Source: Bacteroidota bacterium (GTDB lineage Bacteria > Bacteroidota > Bacteroidia > J057 > JADKCL01). Taken from it: a DNA stretch of 64,000 bases. This document shows positions 61,577 to 64,000 of this stretch, piece after piece. The notes below the pieces were generated by a model that was not told the DNA's origin, searched no databases, and worked only from the letters and a program-made list of their open reading frames with translations. The position numbers and the translations under genes are program-made. Position 1 is the first letter of the stretch. Each line of letters begins with the position of its first letter. The stretch spans positions 248,001 through 312,000 of the forward strand of contig JADKCL010000006.1 in NCBI GenBank assembly GCA_016718825.1. Direction: 5' to 3'.

Positions 61577-62113
61577 ATGCTAGTTACCATCGTTTCAGGC
61601 ACCAATCGGCCAAATAACTTGAGCATCAGGGTTGCAAGACTTTGTCAGGAATATCTGAGCGCACAAGGTATCCATACGGAATTGTTGGACTTGGCCTTGT
61701 TGCCGCGAGAAATTGCATTCGACTATCTTGAAGACCACTCACAGACTGGATTTTTGCCCTATCAGCAGATTGTAGACCGCAGTACGCATTTTGTTTTTGT
61801 GGCTCCCGAATACAACGGCAGCATTCCGGGCATCCTGAAGTTGTTTATCGACGCTTGTGACTATCCTGGAAGTTTCCGTGGAAAGTCGGCGGCTTTGGTG
61901 GGTATCGCGGCAGGAATAGGGGGGAATGAGCGTGGAATCAACCACTTGCAAGACATTTTGCAGTATTTCGGGATGGAAGTCTTTCCCGAGAGGGTGACCG
62001 TTGCTAAAATTCGGGAGAAATGGTCGGCCGAAGGCGGATTCAAGGATGAAACTGCAGAGGAAAGTTTGCGAAAGATGTTGATTGCCTACGCAACGACTGT
62101 TGTAGAGGCATAG
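61577..62113 (+). CDS. NADPH-dependent FMN reductase family oxidoreductase
   Basis: 178 residues with a flavodoxin-like fold. The phosphate-binding loop is IVSGTNRPNNLSIRVARLC near the start; the flavin-binding APEYNGSIPGILKLFIDAC near 77 is the family signature. GKSAALVGIAAGIGGNERGI follows. Members reduce FMN, quinones, chromate or azo dyes with NAD(P)H. It is cytoplasmic. The substrate is not defined. Confidence 0.9.
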   Translation: MLVTIVSGTNRPNNLSIRVARLCQEYLSAQGIHTELLDLALLPREIAFDYLEDHSQTGFLPYQQIVDRSTHFVFVAPEYNGSIPGILKLFIDACDYPGSFRGKSAALVGIAAGIGGNERGINHLQDILQYFGMEVFPERVTVAKIREKWSAEGGFKDETAEESLRKMLIAYATTVVEA

Positions 62114-62116
62114 AAA

Positions 62117-62584
62117 TCACCATTTGCCTCGCATTCTGCCCCAGAAATAGACAAAATATGCAAATGAAAGCACGGATGTGAAGACATACACCCAGGTAAT
62201 CTGTACGCGGTGGTACTTCCAAGCACGATAGCCGGCGATCAAAACCGGAACCAAAATCAGCAAGATATAGACGGGCACGCGCCATTTCCATTTTGCGACA
62301 AAAAATGAAAAGTTGGAAACACCTTTGAATTGCAGATTGCGCGTCATGCCTTTGGCCATGTAGGGATCGGTCTCCTGAATGGAAACTCCGTCATTCAGCA
62401 TTCTGAAAAAGAGTCTTTCACTTTGATAGGTGTCGATGTCGGCGAGCAAGATCCAGAACCCAGTCAGAGAAAGTACAACAAATACTACCCAATTCACGCC
62501 CAAATCAATGCCACGGTTGCGCCGCTTGATCGCCTGTCGTTCCTTGTCGACTTCCTGTTGATTGTAATATTCTCCAGTATTCAT
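62117..62584 (-). CDS. Small membrane protein, unknown function
   Basis: 156 residues from the ATG at 62584. A longer frame to 62722 contains a full promoter match (62595-62602) and overlaps the neighbouring gene, so it is rejected. Three membrane helices are predicted: LGVNWVVFVVLSLTGFWILL, VPVYILLILVPVLIAGYRA and WVYVFTSVLSFAYFVYFW. The N-terminus is cytoplasmic and charged (NQQEVDKERQAIKRRNRG). The stop lies three bases from the end of the convergent FMN reductase gene. Confidence 0.7.
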   Translation of the reverse strand: MNTGEYYNQQEVDKERQAIKRRNRGIDLGVNWVVFVVLSLTGFWILLADIDTYQSERLFFRMLNDGVSIQETDPYMAKGMTRNLQFKGVSNFSFFVAKWKWRVPVYILLILVPVLIAGYRAWKYHRVQITWVYVFTSVLSFAYFVYFWGRMRGKW

Positions 62585-62594
62585 ATCGCAAGCA

Positions 62595-62602
62595 CAAATG
62601 TA
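62595..62602 (-). promoter_or_regulatory. -7 element of the small membrane protein gene (TACATTTG)
   Basis: Minus-strand TACATTTG fully matches TAnnTTTG, ten bases before the ATG at 62584. It decides that start. Confidence 0.5.
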
Positions 62603-62681
62603 GTGTTTCAGGACGAACGAATTTCGAAAAATGGTGATGGATTTCACGAAGGTGTTTGGAACCATCAGGACCGCTGCTTCC

Positions 62682-63341
62682 TCAAGGCGCCTTCCAATTG
62701 GTGGGCACGACGGATCGGCCATTTTCCCATCTTGGCGACGTTGGATCGATGTGGATGATTTCGCCGTTGGGGCGGATGCTGTTTCCGATGCTGTCTTTGA
62801 GAATCATGACAAAATCCCCGACATGGATGCCATGCAAAACCCCTTCGATCAATTCTGCCTCGGATGCCTGTCGATGGTTGAGCCCGATTTCTCGTCCGCT
62901 GGAATTGTTGGTGAGGTCCATGCTTGCGCTTGCAATGTCTTGGAAAGCACCGTCTTCCATCCGTCCGCGCTTGAAATCGAGGTAATTGCCGCGTTCGTAG
63001 GCTTTGCCGAGGCGGTCAGCTTTTTTCCAAGGGATTTCCTGGACGAGCAAGGCCATCCATATCCCGTGGCGGAAGGCATCCAACTTGCCCCCGTCAAAAT
63101 CAGCATCGAGTTCGGGGCTGCGGCGCATGGAATCGGTGAGCGCCAAGGCGCGGTTGCTGACCTTCCAAACGCGGTTGGCGATGGCAAGGTGCCCAAGCGT
63201 CCAGTTGCGCATCGGACGTGGGAGCTGCAGGAAACGCTGAAATTTGGATTGGGCGGGCGATTCGCAGGCGAAGAGCGCCATCAACAGCAGCAGCAAAATG
63301 AGCGGTTTGCAAAGGAAGCGCAGGCGACGACGGCGGATCAT
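62682..63341 (-). CDS. DUF6973-like lipoprotein
   Basis: 219 residues from the ATG at 63341 (a TTG at 63350 is an alternative). The signal IRRRRLRFLCKPLILLLLLM leads to a lipobox (ALFAC). The core motifs LDAFRHGIWMALLVQEIPWK, KAYERGNYLDFKRGRM and MDLTNNSSGREIGLNHRQ follow the N/D-AFRH and MDLxNNxxGR pattern of DUF6973, a family proposed to be peptidase- or phospholipase-like; the usual AHE is AYE here. TATCTTG upstream is a near promoter match. The function is unproven. Confidence 0.7.
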   Translation of the reverse strand: MIRRRRLRFLCKPLILLLLLMALFACESPAQSKFQRFLQLPRPMRNWTLGHLAIANRVWKVSNRALALTDSMRRSPELDADFDGGKLDAFRHGIWMALLVQEIPWKKADRLGKAYERGNYLDFKRGRMEDGAFQDIASASMDLTNNSSGREIGLNHRQASEAELIEGVLHGIHVGDFVMILKDSIGNSIRPNGEIIHIDPTSPRWENGRSVVPTNWKAP

Positions 63342-63550
63342 GGTAAGCAAGATAGGGAAATTTGGCGTAGGGTGGGGTTGGTACGCTTTGCCAACTCACT
63401 CGGCGCGCGGTGTTTGAGTTGGCAAAGCACTACGGATGGACAGGGTTTTGGAGCCAACCTAGCGGGTAGCTTGGGGCAAAGGAAGGCTTTCGACGGTTTG
63501 CCGTTGGCTAGCTGCTGCCTCAAATCCTGGCCGCTGCGGCATCACCTACA

Positions 63551-64000
63551 TCATCGCATCAGGTAATCAGGCAACCACCCATTGTTCCGGTAATGGGCTT
63601 GGATGGCCGGCGTCAACGACTTAAATTCATCAATGATTCCCCTGCAGTTGGGTGCTCCGCAAGCACAAACGCAAGTCCATAGGGGAAAGCCGGCTGCAAG
63701 AATTTTTTCAGCATCGTATTTCATCGTGGTTGAATAATCAAAAGTGATTTCTTCCCCATTTTCGATGTCGCGCAAAGCCACCAATTCATTCTTTCCGCGC
63801 ACAAATACATTGGGGTCGCAAGAATGGTTAAAGGATCGGGAGGTCTCCTCCAAATCCAAAAATTCATTGTCGCCGATTTGAAACGGATCGGAGGGTTGTT
63901 CTTTTCCCTCTCCGACAAGTGTAAACAAATCCTCGACCGTACATGCCACACCTATCATGGTATGGACCACCACTCCTTTAGGAATCCTTTGAATGGCTAC
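63551..64000 (-). CDS. SET-domain protein (N-terminus beyond the window)
   Basis: The frame is open to the last base, and the sequence before the GTG at 63973 (VAIQRIPKG) is typical of a SET domain start, so the gene continues outside. It carries the SET catalytic core RSFNHSCDPNVFVRGKNELV, then ALRDIENGEEITFDYSTTM, and a post-SET zinc motif with C-x-C and C-x4-C (WTCVCACGAPNCRGIID). SET proteins methylate lysine side chains using S-adenosylmethionine. Bacterial members often act on ribosomal or other abundant proteins; the target here is unknown. Confidence 0.85.
   Translation of the reverse strand, partial: VAIQRIPKGVVVHTMIGVACTVEDLFTLVGEGKEQPSDPFQIGDNEFLDLEETSRSFNHSCDPNVFVRGKNELVALRDIENGEEITFDYSTTMKYDAEKILAAGFPLWTCVCACGAPNCRGIIDEFKSLTPAIQAHYRNNGWLPDYLMR

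Overview
The window looks like chromosomal DNA of a Bacteroidota bacterium, most likely from the Saprospiria/Chitinophagia side of the phylum and probably from a draft or metagenome assembly. The grounds are type IX secretion (T9SS) C-terminal sorting domains on large secreted proteins, HYR/SprB-rich adhesin-like proteins, choice-of-anchor B proteins, a DUF4293 protein, LytS/LytTR regulators with beta-propeller sensors, almost no Shine-Dalgarno sequences, and many TAnnTTTG (Bacteroidota -7) promoters placed directly before start codons. No rRNA, tRNA, CRISPR array, phage or complete insertion sequence was seen.

Layout. 1-4588 (minus): two tandem choice-of-anchor B / T9SS paralogues, the first cut by the window edge. 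5069-10908 (plus): one very large NIDO-SprB-HYR-T9SS surface protein gene broken into frames in a badly assembled repeat region. 11093-13090: a multi-membrane glycosyltransferase-like protein. 13215-15342: an AAA ATPase plus HNH nuclease pair resembling the Septu (PtuA/PtuB) anti-phage system, with the ATPase frame damaged. 15501-19383: dnaE (with one frameshift) and trxA. 19441-25116: lipoprotein, SEC-C/DUF1186 protein, trans-sulfuration PLP enzyme with RidA, a RelE-type toxin-antitoxin pair, and a 3-hydroxyacyl-CoA-dehydrogenase-like protein with a long acidic insert. 25144-27361: GT39-type mannosyltransferase-like protein and a convergent polyprenol-phosphate-mannose synthase. 27614-33728: transglutaminase-like protein, MsbA-like ABC exporter, a ferritin-like (VioB-type) protein in an operon with an unknown protein, and a small secreted protein. 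33892-37525: LytS/LytTR two-component system with a propeller sensor.

38047-46935 (minus) holds a giant protein of about 2,080 residues without a signal peptide, now in three frames, preceded by a secreted protein with an in-frame stop and followed upstream by a membrane protein; repeats lie between them. 47460-52535 is a 1.7-kilo-residue T9SS secreted protein. 52773-64000 is mostly housekeeping and envelope genes: DUF4190-like protein, truA, a PcaF/PaaJ-like thiolase, two tandem DUF4878 lipoproteins flanked by two copies of a MITE-like palindromic element, DUF4293 protein, L,D-transpeptidase, lipocalin-like lipoprotein, UPF0173 MBL-fold hydrolase, FMN reductase, DUF6973-like lipoprotein and a SET-domain protein running off the end.

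Quality note. Several genes, including the essential dnaE, carry single-base frameshifts. Long homopolymers occur at 8678-8699 (C), 37664-37681 (G) and 58186-58253 (G). Many broken genes here may therefore be sequence errors rather than true pseudogenes, and adjacency across the G tracts should be treated with caution.
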